NCBI RefSeq assembly: GCF_000744935.1
Contig: NZ_JQMW01000011.1
Location: 62,001 to 126,000, forward strand
Direction: 5' to 3'
Length of the DNA stretch: 64,000 nt
From: Clostridium sp. KNHs214
Lineage (GTDB): Bacteria > Bacillota > Clostridia > Clostridiales > Clostridiaceae
Shown here: positions 25,785 to 34,771 of the stretch, piece after piece
How the letters are laid out: each line of letters opens with the position of its first letter
Numbering within the stretch: the stretch's first letter is position 1
Made by a program: the position numbers and the translations under genes
Notes under the pieces: model-generated
Databases searched by the model: none
What the model was told of the DNA's origin: nothing
Seen by the model: only the letters and a program-made list of their open reading frames with translations

Positions 25785-26585
25785 CTAAATTAATTCTAAT
25801 CCACTCATTCTATAACCTTTTACATCTAAAGTAACGTACTTAAATCCATATTCTCTAAGCTTATCACCTATAACATCTAAAAGTTCTTCTTCCAATATAT
25901 TTTTAAAATCTTTCTTATCTACTTCTATCCTAGCTAAATCTCCATGGCATCTAACTCTTACAGCCTTAAATCCAATATTCATAAGATACTTTTCTGACTT
26001 CTCTATTTTCTTAAGATCTTCTATTTTAATAGAACTTTCATAAGGTATTCTGGAGAGTAGACAAGCGTATGCCGGTTTTTTCCAAGTAGGCAATCCTAAC
26101 TTCTTTGATAAATCTCTTATATCCTTTTTAGTAAAACCCATTTGCATAAGTGGGCTCTTTATATGTAATTCCTTTAAAGCTTTCATTCCGGGTCTATAGT
26201 CCTTTGTATCATCAAAATTAGTGCCATCCACAACACAACTATATCCTTCTTCAATAGCAAACTCTTTTATAGCAGAAAATAACTCCTTTTTACATAAATA
26301 ACACCTTTCCATAGGATTATTTTTTATTTCATCCATTATAGGCATAGTTATAAATTTATGTTTTACTTTTAATCTCTTTACAAAATCTTTCCCCTCTTTT
26401 ATTTCCCATCTAGGAATATACGGGGTGTCTATAGTTACTGCTAAAACTTTATTCTCCAAAGCATCTGTGCACGCTTTCAACAAAAAAGTACTGTCTACGC
26501 CTCCTGAAAAAGCCACTACACAGCTATCTAAAGTTTTAATGTATTCTAAAAGCTCTAAGTATTTTTCTTGTAAAGAATTTTCCAA
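25785..26585 (-). CDS. larE: LarE, sulfur insertase for the nickel-pincer cofactor
   Basis: This 266-residue PP-loop ATPase has AFSGGVDSTFLL (about residues 24-35) for adenylation of the cofactor precursor. Three conserved cysteines are seen: two in ERCYLCKKEL and one in AYACLLSRIPY. Enzymes with a single Cys sacrifice its sulfur, while three-Cys forms are reported to hold a [4Fe-4S] cluster; this protein has the three-Cys pattern. The apparent start is TTG at 26585 after AAGGGG, so the start is less certain. larC ends 16 bp upstream. Confidence 0.92.
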   Translation of the reverse strand: MENSLQEKYLELLEYIKTLDSCVVAFSGGVDSTFLLKACTDALENKVLAVTIDTPYIPRWEIKEGKDFVKRLKVKHKFITMPIMDEIKNNPMERCYLCKKELFSAIKEFAIEEGYSCVVDGTNFDDTKDYRPGMKALKELHIKSPLMQMGFTKKDIRDLSKKLGLPTWKKPAYACLLSRIPYESSIKIEDLKKIEKSEKYLMNIGFKAVRVRCHGDLARIEVDKKDFKNILEEELLDVIGDKLREYGFKYVTLDVKGYRMSGLELI

Positions 26586-26600
26586 CCTAATATCGCCCCT

Positions 26601-27782
26601 TTACTTTATGCTATTATAAACTTCCTCCAATACTTTTCTTATAGGTACGTTATTTTCCAAGGCAGCCCTTTTACAATCCTCATATTCAGGTTTTACCTTA
26701 AAATCTTTCTCATCTACATAAGCCTTCTTTACTCTAATCTCTCCATAGGAAGTTTTAACCACAGAAAAATCTCTTTTTAGAATATCTCTGACCATGCTAC
26801 ACTCCCTAATTCCTAATGTAGAAGTTTCTCTGAATAATACCTTTTTAAGCTTTTCCTTTTTTTCTTTGTGGCAAAGTACACTTAATTTTACACCTGGACG
26901 ACCTTTTTTCATTATTATAGATGTAATAAACACATCCAAGGCTCCCCCTAAAAATAGCTTCTGGTACACATATTCATACATTTCAGGGTTCATATCATCT
27001 ATATTACATTCTAATATAAAACACTCTTCTTTAAAATAAACCCTTTCTTTTTTTTCTACTTTTCCCAAATAGACTCTCAATAAATTAGGTATTTCTGTAT
27101 CCCTATTTCCCACACCATAGCCTATATTATCTATGATAAATTCCTTTTCTTCAGTAAATTTACTAACCATAGTCTTTAATATAGCCGCTCCTGTAGGAGT
27201 GGTTGTTTCAAAAGGAACCGCTCCTATCTTTACAGGTACACCTTTTAAAAGTTCACTAACCGCTGGAGCTGGCACAGGAATTAATCCGTGAGCACATTTC
27301 ACGAAGCCGCCGCCTAATTGTACTGGTGAGCATAAAATTCTATCTACATTCAAATACTGAAAACATATAGCTGCACCTACTATATCCACTATAGAATCCA
27401 CTGCGCCTACTTCGTGAAAATGAACTTCATACAAATCTTTGCTGTGAATCTTTCCTTCCGCTTCTGCTAACTTTCTAAATATGCTTAAACTCATAATCTT
27501 AACACTTTTTTCTAATGAGCTATCATTTATTATTTTTTCTACGTCTCTAAAAGTTCTATGATGGTGATTTTCGTGGTGTGATTCCCTTAAAATCACCTCT
27601 ACTTTTGTACCACTTATACCTTTTCTTTCATCTTTCTTTACTTCCACTTCAAATTCTTCATTTATACTTAATTTCTTAAGTTCTTTAATTAAATAATTTT
27701 TATCTACACCTAAATCTATCATTGCACCTAAATTCATGTCTCCGCTAATACCTGAAAAACAATCGTAATACAATACCTTCAT
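26601..27782 (-). CDS. larC: LarC, nickel insertase for the nickel-pincer cofactor
   Basis: This 393-residue protein inserts nickel into the pincer cofactor using CTP. Family features are YYDCFSGISGDMNLGAMIDLG at the N terminus, a His-rich segment ESHHENHHHRTFRD (about 67-80), VHFHEVGAVDSIVDIVGAA and ETTTPTGAAIL. In Lactobacillus plantarum LarC is made by programmed frameshift from two frames; here both halves are in one uninterrupted frame. AGGAGAG precedes the ATG. It is the first gene of the larC-larE-larB unit. No larA is in the window. Confidence 0.94.
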   Translation of the reverse strand: MKVLYYDCFSGISGDMNLGAMIDLGVDKNYLIKELKKLSINEEFEVEVKKDERKGISGTKVEVILRESHHENHHHRTFRDVEKIINDSSLEKSVKIMSLSIFRKLAEAEGKIHSKDLYEVHFHEVGAVDSIVDIVGAAICFQYLNVDRILCSPVQLGGGFVKCAHGLIPVPAPAVSELLKGVPVKIGAVPFETTTPTGAAILKTMVSKFTEEKEFIIDNIGYGVGNRDTEIPNLLRVYLGKVEKKERVYFKEECFILECNIDDMNPEMYEYVYQKLFLGGALDVFITSIIMKKGRPGVKLSVLCHKEKKEKLKKVLFRETSTLGIRECSMVRDILKRDFSVVKTSYGEIRVKKAYVDEKDFKVKPEYEDCKRAALENNVPIRKVLEEVYNSIK

Positions 27783-27827
27783 TTTTTCTCTCCTGCCTAT
27801 TAAATTTAACTAGTTAATAACTGGACT

Positions 27828-27935
27828 TTCACACATAGTTTTCAAGTTCTATATCATATGAATAAAAAAATAAAATGTAGTTTCTAATTTAAAATTTGTA
27901 ATTTTAGATTAGGATTTTATAACTGCTAAAGTTGA
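27828..27935. repeat. I-family palindrome
   Basis: Arms ACTTTCACACATA and ACTGCTAAAGTTG-like sequence enclose AT-rich inner arms (TAATTTAAAATTTGTAATTTTAGATTA). It resembles 7514-7690 in its outer ends. Confidence 0.45.
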
Positions 27936-28013
27936 AATGATAATTTATAAATACTCTATTAATAATATAGCACAACAATGCTTTTCGGTATAATAAATTT
28001 TTATATAAATAAA

Positions 28014-29309
28014 CTAAAATAAAATTAGTGTATCATCAATCACTTTAAAGAAACTTTTATAACTTTTTACTTTATTCTCTTTAATGTCTATTACATTAAT
28101 AGTTTCATCTTGCGCCCTACTACTTGCACAGGTTATTAAATATCTATCTTCTATAAGATCCTTCACCCTTCCTAAGTTGTTTGGATAAGTATACTCTACA
28201 TTTCCTCTTAATAATTCCTTCACATAGTAGTTTTCATTTTCCATATATTTGTAAACAAATATATTTTTATTTTTCCCTACTAAACTATAATCTATCTCTA
28301 CCGTATCTGTTACGTTATCTATATTGGGACTATCTTCAGCTGGTTTGTTGTCATTTTTTATGGTATACATAGTCTTTTTCATGGTCTTTCTATCTAAGAA
28401 GATTGCTATTTCTTCATTAGACTTTTCAAAATCTTTTGTTACAAAATATATATTCTCCTTATCCACTCCAGAAAATATTTCATAACCATCAAAACCCTTA
28501 TAAGCTATGCTTTTAAAAGTCAACTTCTCTTTTCCCTCTTTTATCTCTTCAATAAATTCCTCTACAGAAGTATACTTTAAATGATCTTTAAGATAAAACT
28601 CATCCTCTATATTCTCTATGTCATCAGTTTTTACATATTTATATTTCTTTTTATATACTGTATTATATATATCTTCAATTAATGATGCACCTAAATAATT
28701 TTCCTCATAAACAATACATTTTTCTCCTGCCAATTCTGTTCTGAAGAAAACTTGTCTAAATCCTGTTAAAAAATCTTTGTCCTTTATCTCATATTCTTCA
28801 CCTGAATCTACATTAAAAACATAGCCCTTTTGATAACCATACTCTTCTTCATCATATTTAAAATTCAATTCCGGATTTATAGTAATATTATCAGGTTTTT
28901 TGGCAAAAACACATATATAATTATCATCTATCATCTCGAATTCTATATCTGAATATTCACTTTCTATATAAAAATTAAATATAGGATATTCCTTCTCTAC
29001 CCCTTCTAGCTTAACCTTATAAAGAGTGTATAAGTCTTTCGTTTTCTCCCTCTCTCTAGTTACGTAATATATGCAATCTTCTCCCTCTATAAACTTATTG
29101 TAAACTACGCCTTTATACAGGTTGTGAGAATTACTAGTTAACCTCTTTAACTTTTTAATTCCCAAATCATAGCCATAATAACCAAATACCCTGTGATCTG
29201 GAAACATGCGTCCTACTCTTTTTATTTTTTCAAAAACTATTTTGTTGTTAACCTTCTCTATTGGATTAAATATTGTATCACCACTATTTCTCATATCCAA
29301 TATATCCAT
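28014..29309 (-). CDS. Conserved hypothetical protein, no recognised domain
   Basis: This 431-residue protein has no signal peptide or membrane segment. It is rich in beta-strand-like segments with repeated aromatic and acidic motifs (DCIYYVTREREKTKDLYTLY, EDEFYLKDHLKYTSVEEF), and short strands such as YLITCASSRAQDETINVIDI resemble blades of a beta-propeller. That fold guess is weak. AGGAGGG precedes the ATG, and map ends 63 bp upstream on the same strand, so the two may be cotranscribed. Function unknown. Confidence 0.75.
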   Translation of the reverse strand: MDILDMRNSGDTIFNPIEKVNNKIVFEKIKRVGRMFPDHRVFGYYGYDLGIKKLKRLTSNSHNLYKGVVYNKFIEGEDCIYYVTREREKTKDLYTLYKVKLEGVEKEYPIFNFYIESEYSDIEFEMIDDNYICVFAKKPDNITINPELNFKYDEEEYGYQKGYVFNVDSGEEYEIKDKDFLTGFRQVFFRTELAGEKCIVYEENYLGASLIEDIYNTVYKKKYKYVKTDDIENIEDEFYLKDHLKYTSVEEFIEEIKEGKEKLTFKSIAYKGFDGYEIFSGVDKENIYFVTKDFEKSNEEIAIFLDRKTMKKTMYTIKNDNKPAEDSPNIDNVTDTVEIDYSLVGKNKNIFVYKYMENENYYVKELLRGNVEYTYPNNLGRVKDLIEDRYLITCASSRAQDETINVIDIKENKVKSYKSFFKVIDDTLILF

Positions 29310-29372
29310 ATAACCCCTCCTAAATTTTACTTTATACCTATAGTCATATCCATTTTGTGGATACTTTAAACA

Positions 29373-30239
29373 TTAAGTTAATATTTCATATCCCTCTCTT
29401 GTGACTAAAACCGTGTGCTCCCATTGAGCTGAAAGTTTTTTATCCTTAGTTACTACTGTCCATCCATCTTTTAAAACATTATACTGATAGGTTCCTTGAT
29501 TAACCATAGGTTCAATGGTAAATACCATGCCTGGAAATAATACCATATCCCTTCCTCTCTCTCCACAATGAGCTACAAAAGGTTCCTCATGAAAACCAAG
29601 TCCTATACCGTGTCCACCATAGTCTCTTATTACAGAATATCCACTTTTCTCTGCATGCCTTTGCACTGCATATCCTATATCTCCTAAAGTCGCAAAGGGT
29701 TTAACATGTTTTATACCTTCATACAAGCACTCCTTAGCCACCTTAACTAATCTTTCTGTCTCCTCATCAGCTTCCCCTATTATATACATTCTGCTGGAAT
29801 CTGAATAATATCCATCCAATATAGTAGTTACGTCTACATTTACTATATCGCCCTTCTTTAAAACTGTTTCTTCATTAGGTATACCATGACAGACCACTTC
29901 GTTTATAGAAACACACACACTTTTAGGATATCCCATATAATTAAGTGGAGCTGGTACCCCGCCATGTGCTACCGTATATTCATGAACCCAAGTGTTCACC
30001 TGTTCAGTAGTAACTCCCTCTTTAATTTTTTCTCCTACCATATCCAATATGGCTTTAGTTAATCTACCACTTTTTCTTATGCCCTCTATTTCCGCATCTG
30101 TTTTTATCATTTCCCTATCTGGCACTATATGGCCTTCTGCAGATAAAGCTTCCAATCTCATATCTAAATCTAAATGACAGTCCTTATATTTCTTCCCACT
30201 ACCACACCAACATAATTTGTTCCAAAATTCTTTTTTCAA
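29373..30239 (-). CDS. map: Methionine aminopeptidase type I with N-terminal SEC-C motif
   Basis: This 288-residue enzyme removes N-terminal Met from new proteins. The first ~25 residues hold a SEC-C zinc motif, CWCGSGKKYKDCH, associated with SecA and ribosome contacts. The peptidase domain has the metal ligands in VDVTTILDGYYSDSSRMY (two Asp), GHGIGLGFHEEPF (His), FTIEPM (Glu) and WEHTVLV (Glu). I chose the TTG at 30239, seven bases after GGAGGTG; the alternative GTG overlaps that site. It is a second-type Map; housekeeping Map genes normally sit in the ribosomal protein cluster. Confidence 0.93.
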   Translation of the reverse strand: MKKEFWNKLCWCGSGKKYKDCHLDLDMRLEALSAEGHIVPDREMIKTDAEIEGIRKSGRLTKAILDMVGEKIKEGVTTEQVNTWVHEYTVAHGGVPAPLNYMGYPKSVCVSINEVVCHGIPNEETVLKKGDIVNVDVTTILDGYYSDSSRMYIIGEADEETERLVKVAKECLYEGIKHVKPFATLGDIGYAVQRHAEKSGYSVIRDYGGHGIGLGFHEEPFVAHCGERGRDMVLFPGMVFTIEPMVNQGTYQYNVLKDGWTVVTKDKKLSAQWEHTVLVTREGYEILT

Positions 30240-30279
30240 ATAAAACACCTCCGACTTCTTTTAGAAATATTGCTACATA

Positions 30280-30340
30280 TTAATAACTAATAATTATTAA
30301 CTATTAATCATTAACTATTAACTATTGACTATTGACTATA
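30280..30340. repeat. Heptamer tandem repeats (TTAACTA/TTGACTA)
   Basis: About eight imperfect copies of a 7-bp unit (TTAACTA changing to TTGACTA) lie in the divergent gap between map and the MATE gene. The last TTGACTA copies could act as -35 elements for TATTATAC at about 30345. Confidence 0.5.
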
Positions 30341-30485
30341 ATTATATTATACACTAAATAATCTTTTTTCGTAAAAATCCTAATCCTTTGTTGCAAAGAT
30401 AGGTGATAAAATGATATAAATATATTATGTCTTTATTTTAATGAAGATTGATTCATATATTTTTTATTGTGAAAGGAGTAAATTT

Positions 30486-31841
30486 ATGGATAAATCTAAA
30501 CAATTAGGTACAGAAAGTATCGGAAAACTTTTGGTTAAATTTTCCATACCAGCTATTATAGGTATGCTTGTAAATGCTCTATATAGCATAGTTGATAGGG
30601 CTTATATAGGCCATATAGATAAAATAGGCACTGATGCCCTTTCAGGATTAACTAATACCATGCCTATATCCACAGCTATACTAGCCTTCGGAATGCTAGT
30701 TGGTATAGGTACTTCTGCTTTAATTTCTATAAAGCTTGGAGAAAAAAAGAAGGAAGAAGCAGAAAAGATACTAGGTAATGCAGTAATTCTTGACGGATTA
30801 ATATCTTTAGTTATAGGGATTCTAGGAATTATATTTCTTGATAAATTATTAATTTTATTTGGAACTGGTAAAGAAAGCATTCCTTACGCTAAAGCCTACA
30901 TAACTATAATACTTTTAGGTGCACCTCTTCAAAATATAGGATTTGGTATAAACAACAGCATTCGTGCCGAGGGAAATCCTAAAATGGCAATGCTTACAAT
31001 GATATTTGGAGCTCTTATAAATATTATACTAGATCCCATATTTATATTTGTATTCGGAATGGGAATTAAAGGTGCAGCCATCGCCACAGTAATTTCTGAA
31101 ACCTTCAATACACTGTGGGTTATGTATTATTTTACTAGCAAAAAAAGTGGAAGTATTTTAAAAGTAAAAAAAGAAAATTTAAAATTAGATCCCAAAATTA
31201 TAAAAGCTATTTTCGCCATAGGTATGTCACCTTTTGCCATGCAAATAGCTTCCAGTGTAGTGGTAACTTTATATAACCGCGGCCTTTACACCTACGGAGG
31301 TACTAAAGCTGTAGCTGCCATGGGCATAATAAACAGTATAGCAATGCTTATTTTTATGCCAATGTTTGGAATCAACCAAGGAGTACAACCTATAATAGGA
31401 TATAATTATGGTGCTAAAAATTATCCCAGAGTTAAAAGAGCATTAAAATTAGCCATACTGGCTGCCACTACTATAGCTACCTTGGGCTTTTTATGCGTTC
31501 AAGTATTCCCTAAAGCGCTAATAGGATTATTTATAAAAAATGACATAGAACTTTTAAATATAGGTGCTAGAGGTCTTAGAATAGACTTACTTTTCCTGCC
31601 TATAATAGGTATGCAAATTGTAGGTTCTAACTACTTCCAGGCCATAGGGCAAGCTAAAACTGCTATGTTCCTAAGCCTTCTTAGACAAGTAGTTATTTTA
31701 ATTCCACTTATATTAGTACTTCCTACTTTCTTCAAATTAGACGGTCTTTGGATGTCTCAGCCTTATGCAGACGTGATTGCTTTCTTACTTACAGCATTTT
31801 TCTTGTATAGAAGTATGAAGGAACTGAAAATCACTAACTAA
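30486..31841 (+). CDS. MATE family multidrug/sodium antiporter
   Basis: This 451-residue protein has twelve predicted membrane helices in two related halves. The opening motif LGTESIGKLLVKFSIPAIIGMLVNALYSIVDRAYIGH is typical, and the second half has SPFAMQIASSVVVTLYN and GINQGVQPIIGYNYGAKN. It exports drugs or metabolites using Na+ or H+ gradients. I chose the ATG at 30486 because AAAGGAG lies eight bases upstream. Substrate unknown. A repeat block follows. Confidence 0.93.
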   Translation: MDKSKQLGTESIGKLLVKFSIPAIIGMLVNALYSIVDRAYIGHIDKIGTDALSGLTNTMPISTAILAFGMLVGIGTSALISIKLGEKKKEEAEKILGNAVILDGLISLVIGILGIIFLDKLLILFGTGKESIPYAKAYITIILLGAPLQNIGFGINNSIRAEGNPKMAMLTMIFGALINIILDPIFIFVFGMGIKGAAIATVISETFNTLWVMYYFTSKKSGSILKVKKENLKLDPKIIKAIFAIGMSPFAMQIASSVVVTLYNRGLYTYGGTKAVAAMGIINSIAMLIFMPMFGINQGVQPIIGYNYGAKNYPRVKRALKLAILAATTIATLGFLCVQVFPKALIGLFIKNDIELLNIGARGLRIDLLFLPIIGMQIVGSNYFQAIGQAKTAMFLSLLRQVVILIPLILVLPTFFKLDGLWMSQPYADVIAFLLTAFFLYRSMKELKITN

Positions 31842-31845
31842 GAAG

Positions 31846-32102
31846 ATTGTGAAGCAAGTTCAATAAGAAAATCTGTCTTTAAGTCCACAATAAATATATT
31901 TTCTAGACTTTTCGCAATACGCCAAGAAATTCTAATGTTTTCAAATTTCAATACCCTAAAGCTTTCAAACTCGCTTCTGACGGCGCTCAAACATGAAAGC
32001 TTCTTAACGGGTATTGAAATTTGAAAACAAAGAATTTCTAAGGCTAGCTCAATAGTCTAAGAAAATATATTTATTGTTACCTTAAAGACAGATTTTTCAG
32101 TT
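31846..32102. repeat. A-family hairpin element (A2)
   Basis: Same fold as A1 but in the opposite orientation: outer arms AAAATCTGTCTTTAAG and CTTAAAGACAGATTTTT, apical core AAAGCTTTCAAACTCGCTTC. It begins 5 bp after the MATE stop, so it may act as its terminator. Confidence 0.85.
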
Positions 32103-32111
32103 CATGCATAG

Positions 32112-32640
32112 GCTATCAGAGGAGGAACACAGCTAACTAAAGGATGATTTTCCTCCGCTTCGCTATAGAAAATCTTTAATTTATAAATAGAAAGGCGCTC
32201 ATAATATTTTTTAGGCGGAGCCTTTCGAAAAGTTATATGGTACCTATTAAAATAATAATTAAAATTCAATTCATTTTGCCGTAAGGCAGTTGTTTGTACA
32301 AATCAGAATTTGTAATTTAGACCAGGTAATAGGTATTATTTCTTATGTATTACCTATTACTTATTACTTATTACTTATTACTTATTACTTATTACTTATC
32401 TACAAGTTCTTATTTATCTAACAATTAAAGTTATATATTTATTTATATAAATCCTAATCATGCCTACGTATTTAGGCTGGCTATCGCCAATAAAAAATTT
32501 TTAAGCCCTTAAAGAAAAGCTATAACTACTCCATTTAATGAAACAGTTATAGCTTTTTGCTATCCCATTTATTTAATTAAAGATTTTCCGTAACATAGTG
32601 GAGGAAAATCCTCCTTTAGTAGACTTCCCTCTCCAACCAT
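32112..32640. repeat. C-family element (C2) split by an insertion
   Basis: The two ends match C1 inverted. From about 32247 to 32465 the copy is interrupted by AT-rich DNA holding heptamer repeats (TTACTTA, about seven copies, 32346-32398). It continues at GGCTGGCTATCGCCAATAAA. Confidence 0.75.
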
Positions 32641-32654
32641 AAACATATTAAACT

Positions 32655-32907
32655 AAAAATCTGATTTTAATGTAGTAATAAATGTGGAATTGGGGACTAT
32701 TGAGCTAGCCTTAGAACTTCTTATGTCTCACAGCTAAAGACCCGTTAAAAAGCTTTCATTGTTTGAGCGCCGCAAGAACCGAGTTTGAAAGCTTTAGGGG
32801 CTTTAACTGTGAGACATTTAGAAGTTCTTGGCGTATTGTGAACAGTCCCCAATTACACATTTATTACGAAATTAAAATCAGATTTTTCTTCAATGTATTA
32901 TGTCACA
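32655..32907. repeat. B-family hairpin element (B2)
   Basis: Complete B element inverted relative to B1, ending 8 bp before the SPFH gene stop. With A2 and C2 it completes an A-C-B block that is the inverted counterpart of 15031-15868. Confidence 0.85.
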
Positions 32908-32914
32908 CTATATC

Positions 32915-33856
32915 TTACTTATTCATTTTAAGTGTTTCTGCTATAGCTGCTAGATTTCCTAATGAAGACAAAGATTCATTTGGAAGTATAAGCTTATTAG
33001 CAGGGTTTTTAGCCATTTCTTGAAGAGCTTCTACTTGTTTAATAGCAATTACTCTTTCATCTGTTCCAGATTCAATAATAGCTGCATTTACTCTTCTTAC
33101 TGCTTCTGATTGTGCTTCTGCTATAGCTCTTATTGCTTCTGCCTTACCTTGTGCTTCTAATAGTTGAGACTCTTTAAGACCTTCTGCACGTCTTATATTA
33201 GCTTCTTTTTCAGCTTCTGCTGCAAGTATACTAGCTTGCTTTTCACCTTGTGCTTTTTCTATTTGGCTTTGTCTTTGTCCTTCTGCCTGTAAAATTGTAG
33301 CTCTTTTATCTCTTTCTGCTTTCATTTGCTTTTCCATAGCATTTTGTATTTCTGCTGGTGGTATTATATTTTTAATTTCTACTGAAAGTATTTTTATTCC
33401 ATAAGCATCAGTGATCTCATCAACTATCTCTAATAGCTTGTTGTTTATTCTATCTCTTCCAGATAAGACTTCATCTAATGACATGTCACCAACTATGTTT
33501 CTCATATTAGTAATAGTTGAATAAACTATACCTGATTTATAATCTTCTATATTGTAAACTGCATCTTTTGAACTTAAAACTTTGTAAAATATAACATTAT
33601 CTATGGATATGTTTACGTTATCCTTTGTTATAACTGTTTGAGGTTGTATATCTAATATTTGCTGTTTTGTAGATACTTTCTTTCTTACATAGTCAGCAAA
33701 TGGAATTACTAAATGCCAACCTGGTTCCAATATTCTGTGGAACTGTCCAAATCTCTCAACTAAGAATACATAACCAGTATTTACAACCTTTATTGAACTT
33801 AATATTATTGTCATGACCACTACTAATAGAATTATTACTAAAATTTTACCTGGCAT
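32915..33856 (-). CDS. SPFH/Band 7 (stomatin-like) membrane protein
   Basis: This 313-residue protein has an N-terminal membrane anchor (about 3-20), an SPFH domain (about 22-190: TGYVFLVERFGQFHRILEPG, DIQPQTVITKDNVNISIDNV) and a long Ala/Glu/Gln-rich coiled coil (about 190-285). This is the stomatin/QmcA layout, forming large oligomers in membrane microdomains. The NfeD-like gene lies 30 bp upstream on the same strand, the usual partner. AAGGAG precedes the ATG. Confidence 0.94.
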   Translation of the reverse strand: MPGKILVIILLVVVMTIILSSIKVVNTGYVFLVERFGQFHRILEPGWHLVIPFADYVRKKVSTKQQILDIQPQTVITKDNVNISIDNVIFYKVLSSKDAVYNIEDYKSGIVYSTITNMRNIVGDMSLDEVLSGRDRINNKLLEIVDEITDAYGIKILSVEIKNIIPPAEIQNAMEKQMKAERDKRATILQAEGQRQSQIEKAQGEKQASILAAEAEKEANIRRAEGLKESQLLEAQGKAEAIRAIAEAQSEAVRRVNAAIIESGTDERVIAIKQVEALQEMAKNPANKLILPNESLSSLGNLAAIAETLKMNK

Positions 33857-33886
33857 AAAAACACACTCCTTTAATTATAATTATTT

Positions 33887-34318
33887 TTATTTTATTTTTT
33901 CTACAATTAACTTATTCCCTTGTATTCCTATTATTTTTATTTTATTTCCTATTTCTATATCTTCACCTTTGTTTTCAACAGTCCAATATATACCATCCAC
34001 CTTTAAATTTCCTTTATCCCGTATATTTTGATCACTAATCATTTCTCTGCCAATATACCCTTCTTCCATGGTCTTTGTCTTAGGTACAGTTCTCTTCACA
34101 TTCTTTTTAATAATTGGGTAACCTGTAGCCATAAACAGAACACTAACTATACTAAATACTATAATTTGTATACTAAAAGATAACCCTAATGTTAAGCATA
34201 TTATTGCTGCTATAGCTCCTGCTGTAAACCATACAAATAAAAATGCACTAGTGGCTATATCTATGAGCAATGTGCCTATTCCAACTATAAGCCATACAGT
34301 TAATAGAAACCAATCCAC
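33887..34318 (-). CDS. NfeD family membrane protein
   Basis: This 143-residue short NfeD protein has three to four membrane helices in residues 3-75 and a soluble C-terminal OB-fold (about 85-143: GYIGREMISDQNIRDKGNLK, GIYWTVENKGEDIEIGNKIK). It lacks the serine protease domain of long NfeD. It works with the downstream SPFH protein in membrane-domain organisation. The start is GTG after GGGGGCG. The divergent gap to nadE (34319-34771) is AT-rich; I see no feature beyond a TATAAT at about 34693. Confidence 0.9.
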   Translation of the reverse strand: MDWFLLTVWLIVGIGTLLIDIATSAFLFVWFTAGAIAAIICLTLGLSFSIQIIVFSIVSVLFMATGYPIIKKNVKRTVPKTKTMEEGYIGREMISDQNIRDKGNLKVDGIYWTVENKGEDIEIGNKIKIIGIQGNKLIVEKIK

Positions 34319-34771
34319 AAAATCGCCCCCTTTTATTAATATTTAAACTAACTTCAATATTATAATTATATTTTCAGTCTACTATAGCTTCTGTCTGGAT
34401 ATATTAACAGTTTTTCTTATTTATATATTCTGCATCGTTAATTTATATCCTTTAATATATTATGATATATAAAAATTTATGATATTTATTTAGGAATATT
34501 CCTGAAAGTTTTTAAGCTTGTTTATATTATATGGTATAAATCAAATTATTAAAAGTTTATTTACATTCTAAAATACGTTAATTATTACTGTTTAAAATGT
34601 TTTAAATAATCCTCAGTGCTTTTTTCTTATGTTTTCTCATTTTTCCATTAAAATAGAAATACTATAATATATTTCATTTGTTTAGTTACATGTTATAATA
34701 AAAAAAGAATTGATAAAAATACTTGTTAATGAATAGAATTAATATTTATCTATAGAATTGGAGTGAGTTCA

